64,000 bases of DNA from assembly GCA_029718625.1 (NCBI GenBank), contig CM056383.1, forward strand, positions 21,863,930 to 21,927,929. The letters run 5' to 3'. This document shows positions 13,001 to 23,570 of this stretch, in pieces. The first letter of the stretch is position 1. Each line of letters begins with the position of its first letter. Made by a program: the position numbers and the translations under genes. The notes below the pieces were generated by a model that was not told the DNA's origin, did not search any database, and worked only from the letters and a program-made list of their open reading frames with translations. The DNA is from Synaphobranchus kaupii (lineage: Eukaryota > Chordata > Actinopteri > Anguilliformes > Synaphobranchidae).

Positions 13001-13130
13001 TCAGGTAAATAACAAATTCACCCCTCAACTTACCAAAGCTGGAAAATGTCACAAGTGTGAGGAAAAAGAAACAGAAAAGAGAATAAAGTAAAATAAATGG
13101 CCACCAACGTGAAAACACGTTTGGTGGCAT
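7017..13130 (-). CDS. cTAGE5/MIA2/TANGO1-like membrane-anchored coiled-coil protein (18 exons, 575 aa)
   Basis: Coding exons, 5' to 3': 13130-13034, 12358-12297, 12035-11831, 11549-11473, 11395-11327, 11066-11023, 10730-10598, 10463-10386, 10241-10072, 9702-9582, 9443-9366, 9225-9053, 8729-8618, 8165-8130, 8036-7969, 7763-7705, 7435-7392, 7118-7017. All have AG/GT borders, and the joined frame is open for 1728 nt including TAA. The start ATG has A at -3. Residues 9-30 are a hydrophobic anchor; then comes a Cys/acidic linker (DELQCFDLDCFCESY) and ~330 residues of coiled coil. Segments such as LEMMTIAMQEKETTLHQ, IRLHQTRAQDNL and RAYRDTEQRL match, from memory, the conserved coiled coil of cTAGE5/MIA2 and MIA3/TANGO1, which act at ER exit sites with COPII to export bulky cargo. 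The long proline-rich SEC23-binding tail of those proteins is absent; the C-terminus is short and basic. The exon structure is strongly supported, the family call moderately. Confidence 0.85.
8618..9443 (-). repeat. Coiled-coil exon cassette, copy 3
   Basis: Exons 9443-9366 (IKELLEHLKNTEKLL), 9225-9053 (ESCKAFQARTMNSAEEM) and 8729-8618 (KLVEVEARTAQTNEK). The B exon differs most from the other copies and is the one most like the family consensus region before the IRLHQ segment. This copy is therefore probably nearest the ancestral C-terminal position. Confidence 0.8.
9582..10463 (-). repeat. Coiled-coil exon cassette, copy 2
   Basis: Exons 10463-10386 (MTELRGHLADMETLL), 10241-10072 (ESCKAFQVRTTDLAEEM) and 9702-9582 (TLAQEKILRQDTETKLN). 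Flanking intron sequence also resembles that of copy 3; the stretch upstream of each A exon shares tttaaat.tgaaattgt. This supports a genomic tandem duplication of about 1 kb rather than convergence. Confidence 0.85.
11023..11395 (-). repeat. Coiled-coil exon cassette, copy 1 (start; continues to 10598)
   Basis: Three-exon cassette of the coiled-coil gene: C-type exon 11395-11327 (NEELLKRIRNTMSSL), A-type exon 11066-11023 (ESCNLFQQREGLLQ) and B-type exon 10730-10598 (KLSQEKILRQETESK). Entry and exit phases are both 0, so copies can be added without a frameshift. The A exon here is shortened to 44 nt against 170-173 nt in the later copies. Confidence 0.8.
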
Positions 13131-13649
13131 GCTTACAGGCTTTGCTACGTATATTTTTTAACAACAATTCTTGAAAACAAGCACAAGTAAATTAGCAACT
13201 TAAACCAACAATGTAACCAATACAATATTTCAAGTATGATTTCAAATGTTATGAATGGCAATGGTGAATAATTGAACCAGTGAGTGGCATATGAAGGGAC
13301 ATCCGTTGTGATGTCATAATACGCACAACAACTTTTAAAACATAATATTTACTAGCTATTAGCAAGCTAGCTAACTTACTGTTAGTGATGTCTAGCCTAA
13401 TTGTTGCTATAGCTACAATATATACAAAATCACTGATATTGGTTCATTGGTATGCAAAAAGAAAAATAATTGTTACCTTTGTGTCTTTTCAGCTTTTCAA
13501 TAGCACAGGTAGCTTAGCTAAATTGCAAAAGGAATTCCATAAAGCAGAAATAATTTTTCAAAATAGGCCTACTGATATCTTTGTTGCCAAGACAACAATG
13601 CACACTCAGTATTCCATTAGCCACTTAGAATACTGCACTAGCAGTGCTT
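13131..13649. other. 5' flank of the coiled-coil gene
   Basis: The minus-strand promoter and 5' UTR are expected here. I see no clear TATA box or CpG-rich stretch. The open plus-strand stretch 13385-13708 has no protein-like features and runs into a repeat. Confidence 0.4.
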
Positions 13650-14000
13650 TCATAGGGAAGATTTTTAGTGACTTAATGAAATACAATCGATTTAGCGACA
13701 CATTGTGAAATGTAATACGTATTTGCGTTTACTTTTACATAAGGATGCACATTTATCATACCATAATTAAAAACAAAACGCATATTGCATTGCATTTCAT
13801 TGTGTGTTCTCTAAAAACAGTAGAGCATAGCGTGGTGGTGCACAGAACATGACACAATTCAAAGCAATCCTCGTAATTGTATTTATTGACCTGCAGAGCG
13901 GTCTGTCATTGCATTTCAACACCAGCTGCACGGTTTCCGTGCCAAAATTGAAATGTAAAACGTGCTCATTGCATCCTGTTTGTGGCCACTGCGTGCTGCA
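13650..14000 (+). repeat. Inverted-repeat arm (left)
   Basis: Begins ggaagatttttagtgactta and runs inward with strong similarity to the reverse complement of 19370-19668, through shared blocks around ttagcgacacattgtgaaat and accataattaaaaacaaaac. The arrangement suits long terminal inverted repeats of a ~6-kb element, but target duplications were not found. Confidence 0.65.
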
Positions 14001-14105
14001 CGGGACGTGAAAAAATTCAAAGTAATACTTGTGATTGTATTTATTGACCTGCAGAGCGTCATTGCATTTATCAAAGTGCTCCGCCTTTTCAGTGACAAAA
14101 TTAAA
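13860..14105. repeat. Tandem duplication, ~160-bp unit
   Basis: The string attgtatttattgacctgca recurs at about 13876 and 14034, each time followed by a diverged copy of the same A/T-rich segment. It lies inside and just beyond the left inverted-repeat arm. Confidence 0.7.
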
Positions 14106-14389
14106 TGCAATCAAATATCCATTTAAAGTTTATTTACAGTTTAAACCCCTCAAATTCCGCCGCAAACCTTCATCTTGCCACCGTCACAGACAAAAATGCA
14201 TAAAAAGCACCATTGCATGCTAAAAAATCATGTTCTGATGTAGGAACAATAATAGCTTATATTATTAAAAAGTTGTAGCCTATAAATAGCCTAAAATTTC
14301 GGTTTAATAGGCAGCAAAATTTTTTTCCTACAAAATCCGGATTTTAAACACATCACACAGGAACCAAATATCCTGTCTGGCGCTACAAG

Positions 14390-14745
14390 TGTTTTCTTAT
14401 TAGGCTAACCCTCAAGAGTTCATCTTAGGCTATTACAGTTCGCCAATTTCCAGCAAAGTTGACATTTCCACAGCGACCACCTATTGCACTTGCGGCTGTA
14501 ATACGTTTATGTTGTTGTAAAACATAGGCCTACCTTTAAACGTAACGTTAGGCCTTTTTTAGACTACGTAGCTATATACAAACATTAGGCTACATATTTT
14601 TATGGGTAGCCTATATTATGCAGCCTATAGCTAGGCTACTGTATGTGACGATTCTGACATAGCCTACATTTATTCTGTTGTAAATTTCTGAATGGTACAG
14701 CCTCTTCTTCAATTCAAACTTTAAAACATGGATGTGCAGTGAATA
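14390..14745 (-). repeat. Dispersed repeat (relative at 49150-49450)
   Basis: Reverse complement shares tgcacatccatg, gaagaag.ctgta.cattcagaaattt, cgtcacatacagta and catttccacagcgaccacc with 49150-49450. A second segment at about 16320-16420 matches 49650-49765 directly, so the 49-kb copy looks like an internally deleted relative of the element here. No coding sequence seen. Confidence 0.6.
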
Positions 14746-14755
14746 GTTTGTGAGA

Positions 14756-14940
14756 TATAGAATAGAATAGAATAGAATAGAATGACTTTTATTTTCCCTT
14801 TCGGGAACTTCAGTTGTAGCCACCAGCAACAACAAAAAAGACATAGACATTGGGCAGACCCACAACACACAAACAAACACACCAAATAAAGACATACAAT
14901 ATCAAACTAGATTAACAATTCCTAAAGAAATTGTAGGTGT
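14756..14940 (-). mobile_element. Retroelement 3' tail with (CTATT)n
   Basis: Read on minus, the sequence gaagttcccgaaagggaaaa is followed by taaaagtcattctattctat, a common style of fish LINE 3' end with a pentanucleotide tail. Only about 180 bp remains; no RT sequence is attached. Confidence 0.5.
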
Positions 14941-17060
14941 GGTTGCTTCACAAATATCAATGGCTGGAAATGGCATAGAAAGATGGTAATATGGTATAGT
15001 GTGAGGTGGAAAATAAAAGGTGGAAATGGTATGAACTGTTAATGCGGTATAAAGGGATCTAGTGAAAGTGCTAAAATATGGTGATGTAGCCTATTTTGTG
15101 GTAAGTAGTCTAAAGAACCTGGAAGTGATACAAAGAAGTAATGTATTGTGATAAAAGCACAAAAAGGTAATGTCAAATCATCTGGGATAGTATTGTTGGG
15201 TCATAACAGTGTTGTAGAAGAAGGCATTGTGAATGCCCAATTTACTGCGTCCTGTGTACTAGCATATAGCATACTGTAATCTACACTGCAGTGACATGCA
15301 GTATGCGAAATATCCTCCATATAAACCTGGACATAAGTAGTCTAGGCAGTTTCCTTTACACACTTTGGCTACATCATCTGGGGATATTGAGAACACCCAA
15401 TTTGGCCGTGCAGGTAAGGCTAGCCTAATTTAACAGCTTTAAAAAATAAAAAAACTGGCATACTAAAATAGTAGTGTGTTTTGATTCGGACTATTCGGAC
15501 ACAGTTGTAGTTGTATTTGTAGAAAAATATGGGTTCATACAATTTTTGCGTAGGTTTTAACCAAATGCTCATCTACTGATTTCCCCACTTTATTAAACAA
15601 ATCTGATTCCGATTACAGATCACACCATTTTGTGAAGTCCAAACCACATGTCCTGTGCTGAATTCAGCGTTCTATTCAGCCTACCTAGCATGCAGCTATC
15701 TAAAGCAATAATTAAACATAGGCTATCGTTTGCTAATAGTAACTTAGTTTAACGTTGTTGACTCACATAAACTTGAGATTATAACCCAATCACGTGTAGC
15801 GGATAGTTTATTTGCTGTAGCTATAATCGATTGCATTTTGCTAACGTAGTCTACTGGCACCGGTCACCTTGGCATTTTCATGCAGAGTGAAAGGTTTGTT
15901 TTTCCTGGTAGCTTAACCACAGTAACCTAGCTAGCTGGCTTATGCTTTTGTCATGTTTTGTTAGGAAGTTGTCTGTGTTAACGTTATTAAGACATAAATC
16001 AGAATTCGTTGAATAATGTTGAATGGAGGGATTAGTAGGCTAGATGAGCATTTAGCTAAAACATAGGCAAAAATTTCAACAGCGCTAAAAATGTTTTGTT
16101 AACAATTTAATTGTAGCCTATTTTGTAACTTAGACAACATAACGTTACGTGAAAGCATTTGGATTTGGATCAGAGACGGGAAGCATAGGCGGCATTTGCT
16201 ACATTGGGTAGGCAACGCAAAGGAAAATATACCGAATGTTTATTTGTCACAGTTTCAACTTTTTAATAATAGCCTAGAGGCTAGCCTATATCGGAACAAA
16301 CGTTTTTGTAGTGTGTAGAAATGGTACATTTTATGCATGTTATTGTCTGACTGTGGCAAGGTGGTTGTAAATGGGTTTGGGCTATTTAATCATGATGCAG
16401 TGCAACTTGAGAGGTTGATGTATGCACAAGCAGCGACTCTGCAGCAATCCTGCATTGGAATTTGTTTACAATTTCAGAGAAATATGAATAGACTACTATA
16501 ATTGGGACATTGACAACTAGGCTAGCACCGTAGATAAGGCCAATAACCTGCGTGTTCGTGGCGAATGATGCAGCATTTGTTGTAGTTATAGTCCAATGGC
16601 AGTGATTATTATTTTTGAAAGCTAAAGTGAGTATGATCATTTCAGTTGCTGATGGAAGTAGGCTACGTCGTTAGCTATGGAATTTCTCGTCGGCATTTTT
16701 CCAAGGTTGTTGACAGAACGTTAAGTGATTCAAAATCATTCTCACTGTGAGCTAGCCTACTGCATGTGCCCATTGACCCCCATTATTTTTTTGCCGATAA
16801 AATGTCAAATATCTCAAAAAGTGTATATGCTATAAAGGTAAAAAGTAATAGCAACCTGGAGGGGGTATAAAGGTATAATATGAGGTATGAATGGTGTCGA
16901 TGGTGTGAATGGTGTAGGAGGAGATAGGTTTTGAAAAATCGGCGGAAGAATAATAATGGTCAGTCTGAGCGATAACAGTACCACACCACACCTAATTAAG
17001 AGAATTAAATTGGAATACAGCCATGATTAAAAATAGCCCCCGCTGTCCCGAGATGTCCAG
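14941..17060. other. Unassigned interior of the inverted-repeat-bounded region
   Basis: AT-rich with scattered stop codons on all frames. No splice-supported exon, transposase motif or RNA gene recognised. Confidence 0.5.
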
Positions 17061-17061
17061 T

Positions 17062-18350
17062 GTCATTTAGCAGTCCAACACACAAACTCCGCTTCCACGA
17101 CTTTGCGGTCTGCGGTCCCAGGGCTCAGTCCTTGGTCCCCTCCTTTTCTCCACCTACACCAAATCCCTTGGCCCTGTTATCACTGCTCATGGTCTTTCTT
17201 ACCACTGCTATGTTGACGATACTCAATTCTTTCTCTCCTTCTCACCCTCTGACACTCAGGTGTCAGCCCGCATCTCCGCTTGCCTGAGAGACATCCAGAG
17301 CTGGATGGACAACCACCATCTGAAGCTCAATCTAGGCAAGACTGAGCTCATCTACATTCCTGCTCTAACCTCTCCCCCTCTCAATCTCTCCATTTCCCTA
17401 GGGGACACTCCACTGACCCCAACGCCCTGTGCCAGGAACCTCGGAGTGGTGATGGACAACAGGCTGTCCCTCTCCGAGAACATCGCAGTGGTAACCCGGG
17501 CGTGCAGGTTCTTCCTGTACAACATCAGGAGAATCCGCCCCTTCCTCACCACCCACTCAACCCAGCTCCTGGTCCAAGCGATGGTGCTGTCCCGCCTGGA
17601 CTACTGCAACTCTCTCCTGGCTGGCCTGCCAGCATCGGCCATTAGACCCCTTCAGCTTATCCAGAAGGCAGCAGCGTGCCTGGCCTTCAACCTCCCCCGA
17701 CACTCCCATGTCACCCCCCTGCTCATTGACCTCCACTGGCTACCTGCGATGGCTCGTATCAAATTCAAAACATTGGTGCTCGCCTTCCAGGCAGTCCGAG
17801 GATCAGCCCCTCCATACCTCCAAAAGCTCATCAGACCCTACACACCTACCAGATCCCTGCGTTCCGCCTCCTCAGGACGACTGGTCCCCCCCCCCCCCCC
17901 CACTTCATACTAGCACCCGGTCTCGACGTCTGTCTGTCCTGGCCCCACGGTGGTGGAATGAGCTCCCCGTGGAGGTCAGAACAACAGAAAGTCTGACCAC
18001 CTTCAAGCGCAGATTGAAGACTCACCTCTTCAAGTTGCACCTCTCTCCACCCCTCCCTATCTCCTTGTGACCTCCCTTGATTGTGTTTTTCTGAATCCGT
18101 GTTTAAGTGGTTCAAGCTGCTAGTTTAATACTTAAGGTTACTTATTGGCGTACTGTTGTACACGCCAATGATTGATATCATGTGGTCCCCCCCCCCCCCC
18201 CCAAAAAAAAAAAAAAAATCATACTGACTGCGCCTGGTGTTTGAAATCGTATTTACCTTTTAGGGTTGTTTTAACGCACTTGTCTCAAGTTGGAAAATGC
18301 ACTAATGTACGTCGCTCTGGATAAGAGCGTCTGCCAAATGACTAAAATGT
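17062..18350 (+). pseudogene. L2/CR1-like LINE reverse transcriptase, 5'-truncated, frameshifted
   Basis: Frames joined by eye give GLSYHCYVDDTQFFLSF (catalytic YVDD form), a middle region with SWMDNHHLKLNLGKTEL, SRLDYCNSLLAGLPA and LHWLPAMARIKFKTL, and the end WWNELPVEVRTTESLTTFKR. A poly-C run at about 17887-17900 breaks the frame before the C-terminus. The 3' end carries gctctggataagagcgtctg and an aaatgtaaa-type tail, typical of a very common fish LINE family. It is dead on arrival: no endonuclease or N-terminal RT. The same family supplies 32718-34640. Confidence 0.9.
18185..18219. repeat. Poly-C/poly-A tract
   Basis: About 16 C followed by about 16 A inside the LINE 3' UTR. A length-variable homopolymer. 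Confidence 0.9.
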
Positions 18351-18998
18351 AAAATGTAAAAAATGTGTACTGTTGAAACTGAACACCGAACTGCGTCAGC
18401 CTTCCAACTCTTCGCCTCACTCCTCCGCACCATCTTCTCCTTCCCTTCCATGGTTGCCCTTTGAAGACCGCCTGCACTGTCTGATCAGTCCCGACATCTT
18501 CAACTCCGGTGAAGAGCGATGGTAAACTTTCCTGCTGCAGATCCAATGGACGTTCCCGAGCATATGCTGTGAATGTGTCTCCATGGTGACGACCACAAAC
18601 AAAATTATCCCCGCGAGACAATCATCAAAACAAGGGGCAGGAGTGCCCCGAAAAATCTCCAGCCCACCTCCCCGCACCACAACAGACACACACAGCGCAT
18701 GAAAAAACAAAAGACAAAAGCCTGACACAAGAAAATACATTAAAATTAACAAACACAAACACAAGAGACAGCTGGACTACTTGTCGCCATTACAGCGCCA
18801 CGTGACGTCACTTTATATGACAACTAGTAGGACCTAGATGAAAATTGATTCTAGTGGGCCAAATTTAATAGGGTTAACTGATTTTGTAAGTCCTTCGCTT
18901 GAATTGAACAACTGTTGCCTTGTGGATACTGCAGACTCAAACTGCAAATGAGACAAGTTCATTCAGAAATACTCACAAAACAAAGAAAAAAAAATCAC
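18351..18998. other. Unassigned sequence
   Basis: GC-richer than its surroundings around 18400-18700. Minus-strand frames stay open there for ~115 codons, but with no recognisable domain. Confidence 0.4.
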
Positions 18999-19190
18999 CA
19001 ATCCAGTGGGTTGCCAGGCTTGGTAGCCTATGTGAGTAACCAGTTAGTGACCAGCCAATTCAGTTGCGAATCCACTGGGGAGCTATGCTAGGCATGTGAG
19101 TTACCAGCCTAGGAATGCTAGTGACCAGCTACGTCAGTTGCAAATCCAGTGGGATGCTAAATTAGGCACAGTTACCAGCCTCGGTGAATC
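18999..19190. repeat. Tandem repeat, ~72-bp unit, 2.6 copies
   Basis: Units start aatccagtggg or aatccactggg (about 18999, 19069 and 19142). They share gtgagt.accag, tgaccagc and cagttgc blocks. Confidence 0.8.
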
Positions 19191-19369
19191 AAGCCGGCTT
19201 CTCAATCACCACCGCCGGCCTAGCATTTACATTAGTTTTAATAGGATACATCATAAAATAAAAAATAAAAAAATAAAAAACCTTATAGGCTTACAGCATG
19301 AATCACAAGGTAATCGATTCACTTGCAAGATAGCTTCGGCTACCCACACACACTAAACCAAGAACGATG

Positions 19370-19668
19370 GACTTCTCTGCACCGTTTCACACAGTGGCCA
19401 CAGAGCGAAATGCGATCGGCTCATTTACATTTCAATTTTGGCACGAAAATCGTGAAGCTGGCGTTGAAAAGTAATACACTCCGTATTGTATTTCAGCATG
19501 AGTGTTTTTAGAGAACAACAATGAAATGCATGCGTTTTGTTTTTAATTATGGCATGATAAATGCTTATGTAAAAGCAACCGCAAATATGTATTACATTTC
19601 ACAATGTGTCGCTAAAGCGATTACATTTAATTAAGTCACTAAAAATCTTCCATACTTTCCATGGCGCT
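19370..19668 (-). repeat. Inverted-repeat arm (right)
   Basis: Reverse complement matches 13650-14000 over roughly 300 bp, including ggaagatttttagtgactta at the outer edge and gtgccaaaattgaaatgtaa inside. See the left arm. Confidence 0.65.
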
Positions 19669-20865
19669 GAAGTCAAAAAGCCTGATACCAGACTCACGCA
19701 AAATCATATCGTAGGCCTACAACTTTTTTTTACTGTAGAAAGGCAGACAGTGGAAAAACGAAGGGCTTGAGATGGTAAGATGAAAAAACACAGGGTGAAG
19801 TTACCTTAAATTATTTAAGAAAGATTTGGTAGCATTGCTTTGGAATAAAGCTACTTTAATTCATGTGTGCTACCATAGCCAATATTGTTTGTTGTAACTT
19901 GGCCTCATTTTGATATCAATCCTTTTAATGACAGGCCTAGTTTTTGCAAGTTTTAATTAATGACTTGCACACAGTGCACAGTAGGCTATGCATGATTAAC
20001 TTGGTATTTTTGTACGCGGAAAACGATGTTTGTTCAGATATCATGAGTTTTTGCACTATTTTTGTTTTGATCGAGTAGCTAATTGATGATATATAAATGT
20101 ATGAATCATAAAATAAGGAAATGTAGAGAGCACACACAAAACAGGCAAATACACATACATTCTAGGTGAAAGAAAGACATAGGCATGGATTCTGTCCTTT
20201 ACCACAAATAAATGAAAGTGCAATATTATGGCATGTTAGCGAATAACGAAGTCAGCGTGTGTCGCCTATGCAAGACAAGGGGGTTTTACATGTAACAGCA
20301 TTGTAGTGATTTATTAGAGCTAAACGAGGCAACAACTTTATTTGATTAGAAAAGGCAACGCATTTAATGTAAATGTGGTTGACAAATGTTACAGGCCAAA
20401 TGGGAGAATCAAAATGACAGAAGATAGCATTTGAGATAGTAAATATTTTAGATACAGCAGACAAATCTATGGTCAAGCATAAATACCTTCAATATATTCA
20501 AAAATCAAGTTCTGTCAGGACAACTCACGTATTTAAATGACATGTTCAATGAATGAATGTGCTGCATAATTATTTTAGTTTGGCGGTGAATGGATCTGCT
20601 TTAGTACTGCTCCGGAGCATGGGCATCTCTCCCCGCTAAACAGGAGATGACCAGAAACCCCCCATTCTAAAGCAGATCCAAACGACAGGTGGAAGCCGGG
20701 GTGGTGGAGGGTGACAGCAAATTTCTTTTAACACAAGCCGTAAGCAAGGAGCAGCGCATCAGCATAAGCAGTACAGAGAGAACTGATTCTTGGCTTAAAA
20801 AGGGCGCTCCATTAGAGGTGTGTGCATGTGATTGGTTGAGTATGGGATGCGTGATTGCTAGCTGA
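19669..20865. other. Unassigned sequence with one hairpin
   Basis: No exon supported. Contains a 14-bp perfect inverted repeat, tggatctgctttag at 20591-20604 and its complement at 20667-20680, flanking a 62-bp GC-rich loop. Confidence 0.5.
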
Positions 20866-20866
20866 T

Positions 20867-21050
20867 CATGGTCGGCTACAGAGAGAGGTTTCCAGACAGA
20901 ACTTGCTCTGCGCACGCTTGCATCGTTCGCGGCGCTCATAAGACAGTAAGTGCATGCCCTGATGGTCCTCCGTGTCGTGCTCTGCAATGACCCTCAGCAC
21001 CCTCCTTCTCTTCAGGGACTGTATCAGATGGCTAAATGTCCATCCTTTGC
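20867..21050 (-). other. Possible single exon of an unrecognised gene
   Basis: On minus, an acceptor-like tatttatgtattgcag is followed by an open frame of about 60 codons ending in a stop near 20867. It includes HLIQSLKRRRVLRVIAEHD and MHLLSYERRERCKRAQ. Codon use (CTG, GTG, GAG, CAC) looks coding rather than random. I do not recognise the protein and found no partner exon. It could be an exon fragment or chance. Confidence 0.3.
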
Positions 21051-21400
21051 TGCAATACATAAATATGTAATCATTTACCATTTCATGAATCCATAACATA
21101 TCATATAAAACCATTTCTGAGTCATTAAAGGGCTGCAATAATAACATCTTACAGCAAACGCTTTATGCTTATGTCAGGAATAGATAAAATAGCTATTCTG
21201 GACACAAGCATAATGTCCATCCATCGCTGTAATAGATAAATATATTATCAGTTACCATTTCATTAATCCATAACATATAAAACCATTTCTGAGTCATTAA
21301 AGGGCTGTATAGTAAGAATGACATTTTACAGAAAACACTTTATGCTCCAGAATAACGTTAGATAAAAAGCACAACAATAACACAATGTTAGACTACTTAG
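21036..21400. repeat. Tandem duplication, ~175-bp unit, two copies
   Basis: Two adjacent units begin tgtccatcc and share catttctgagtcattaaagg and a tttacagaaaa.cactttatgct block. The first unit includes the acceptor side of the possible exon at 20867-21050. Confidence 0.8.
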
Positions 21401-22437
21401 CATAATGTCCATCAATGTAAAAAATAGTTTTGAATGACATAAATCATCAGTGACATTGGCTCAACTGAATGATGTCTTTTTGTCATATTTGTCTAAACAG
21501 GCTAATCTTGCTCAAGTCAAAAACGTGAGTCACAAAAACGTGAAAACTCCAAATGTTTGCTGTTTAGTTCCCTGCTCCATTAATTTCTGACAGGACTGAT
21601 CAACAACAACCTTCAAATTTATACATAACATTGTTAAAACACTAGCTAGTTAGTACTTGCTATTGATAAGACTAATAGTTGAGTATAACATTTATAAAGC
21701 TAGCAAGACAAACAGCAGAGCTAACGTTTCAAATTAGGAAAACAAAATGGCTGTTCGTGCGGCGAGACACTGAGAGCTCGCTGCTAGACTAACATTACTG
21801 GTTTTCGCTTTAGTTAGCTATTATTTAGTTATCAAAGTCTACACTAAATACGGAAAATATTCACATCTAACATTATCACTTCACTTATTCATTGTATGAC
21901 TTTTTCACAATTTCAGCTCGAAATGAGCTGGGGGAAGAATAACACAGTGGCTTCTCATTTGAAGCTAGAGCTTTACACGAATGTTCATGTTTTTGTTTGA
22001 ATTTCAAGTGGCAATCTGAGAGTCTGCGGTACAAAAACAGGATTTTATTCAAAATAAAATCGTTACTGAAGTAATATCTTTGGTTAATTATTATTATCTT
22101 AAATGCCTCTTACCTCAGGGGGTTTACTGGCTTTCCCTCAGTCGCAGTAAAGTCTTCAGATGATCGTCTTCTGTCCAATGTGGTCAGATGATCCCGACCC
22201 CCCTGATAGAAACAGGACTGAAACAGATTGAGTTTTCAGTGCAAAGCACAAAGTACTGAGCTTTCTACACATAATAAGTAATTTTTTGTCCTCTCTCGTG
22301 CTGAACTAACAAGTGCCTACACAAGCTGTACTTTAACATCCTGATATTATGAAAGAAGGTGCTGCCAAATGGACAGCAACACCACTAAACGGGGGGTGAG
22401 CAGCCACCTGCATGGCTACAAACTTTTATAATAATCA
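21401..22437. other. Unassigned sequence
   Basis: AT-rich. No coding or structural feature recognised beyond low-complexity stretches. Confidence 0.45.
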
Positions 22438-23570
22438 TAATAATAAACTTTATTTATATAGCACCTTTCATACATAAAATGCAGCTCAAAGTGCTTTACA
22501 TGCAAAGCATAAAACAAGAAATAAAAACATCAAATAAATACAGCGAAAAACAGTTACAAAGAACAGTACAAAAATAAATTCTAAAAGAAAATGAAGTAAA
22601 ACAATCATTAAAACACATAAAAACATGAGACACAGGGGCTAAACATAAGATAGAATCAGTTAATTAAAAGCTTTACAGTAAAGGTACGTTTTAAGCTGCT
22701 TCTTAAAAGTGTCCACAGAGCTCGCTTGTTTGATGTCTAAGGGCAGGGCATTCCACAGTTTAGGTGCATAGTGCATAAAGGCAGCTTCCCCACTTCGTAT
22801 ATGGAGCACCCTAGGTACCACTAGAAGGCTAGCATCGGTGAATCTAAGGGCCTTTTTTGGATGGTAAGGGATTAAAAGGTCAGAGATGTATGTCGGTGCT
22901 AAATTAAGAGCTTTGTAAGTAATTAAAAGAACTTTAAAATCAATTCTAAAAGAAACCGGAAGCCAGTGCAATTCGGCTAAAACGTGAGTGATATGCTCTC
23001 TCTTTTTAGTCTTAGTTAAAAGTCTAGTGGCAGAATTCTGAATGAGTTTTAATTTCTTTTAAGGACTTTTTTGGGAGACCAGTGAATAGTGCATTACAAT
23101 AATCTAACCTACTAGTGACGAAAGCATGAATTAGTTTTTCAGCGTCCTGTTGCGTTAAGAATGGCCATACATTTCTCAGGTGGAAAAAAGTTGTCTGGGT
23201 CACTTTGTTAAAATGAGGTTTAAAACTAAGATCTGAGTCTAAGATGACACCTAGACTTCTTACTTGTGGTTTGATCAGGTGTGCTAAGCTCCCGAGTTTA
23301 CTAGCAAGGTCATCCCTCTTTGGTTTTGGTCCCAGTAAAAGTATCTCTTGTTTTATCCTCATTCAGTTTTAAAACGTTGTCGCTCATCCATTGATTTATA
23401 GAGGCCAAACAGGCGATTAGGGAGCAGAGGCAGTCAGGTTCTGATGGCTCAACGGAAATGTAAAGCTGAATATCATCTGCATAACTGTGGTAGTTAACAT
23501 TATGTTGAGCAATAACGTTTCCTAAGGGGAGCATATACAGAGAGAATAGCAGAGGACAGAGACAGCTCCC
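22438..23570 (-). pseudogene. L2-like LINE, 3' half (RT C-terminus and tail)
   Basis: On minus, three frames in succession give [24 protein letters not shown] (catalytic YADD), SRLDYCNALFTGLPKKSL, LHWLPVSFRIDFKVLLITYK and WNALPLDIKQASSVDTFKK. The 3' tail is tataaataaagtttattatt-like. At least two frameshifts separate the pieces, so it is inactive. Its 5' side stops exactly at the LTR boundary at 23571. Content and orientation match the 5' half at 30771-32717, so both are probably parts of one LINE copy split by the LTR element. Confidence 0.85.

Noticed and set aside
13385..13708. 107-codon plus-strand open frame
   Set aside because: No domain, biased AT codons, and it runs into an inverted-repeat arm.
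18271..18764. Minus-strand ~115-codon frames
   Set aside because: No domain, overlapping frames, next to a LINE 3' end; probably chance in a GC-richer patch.
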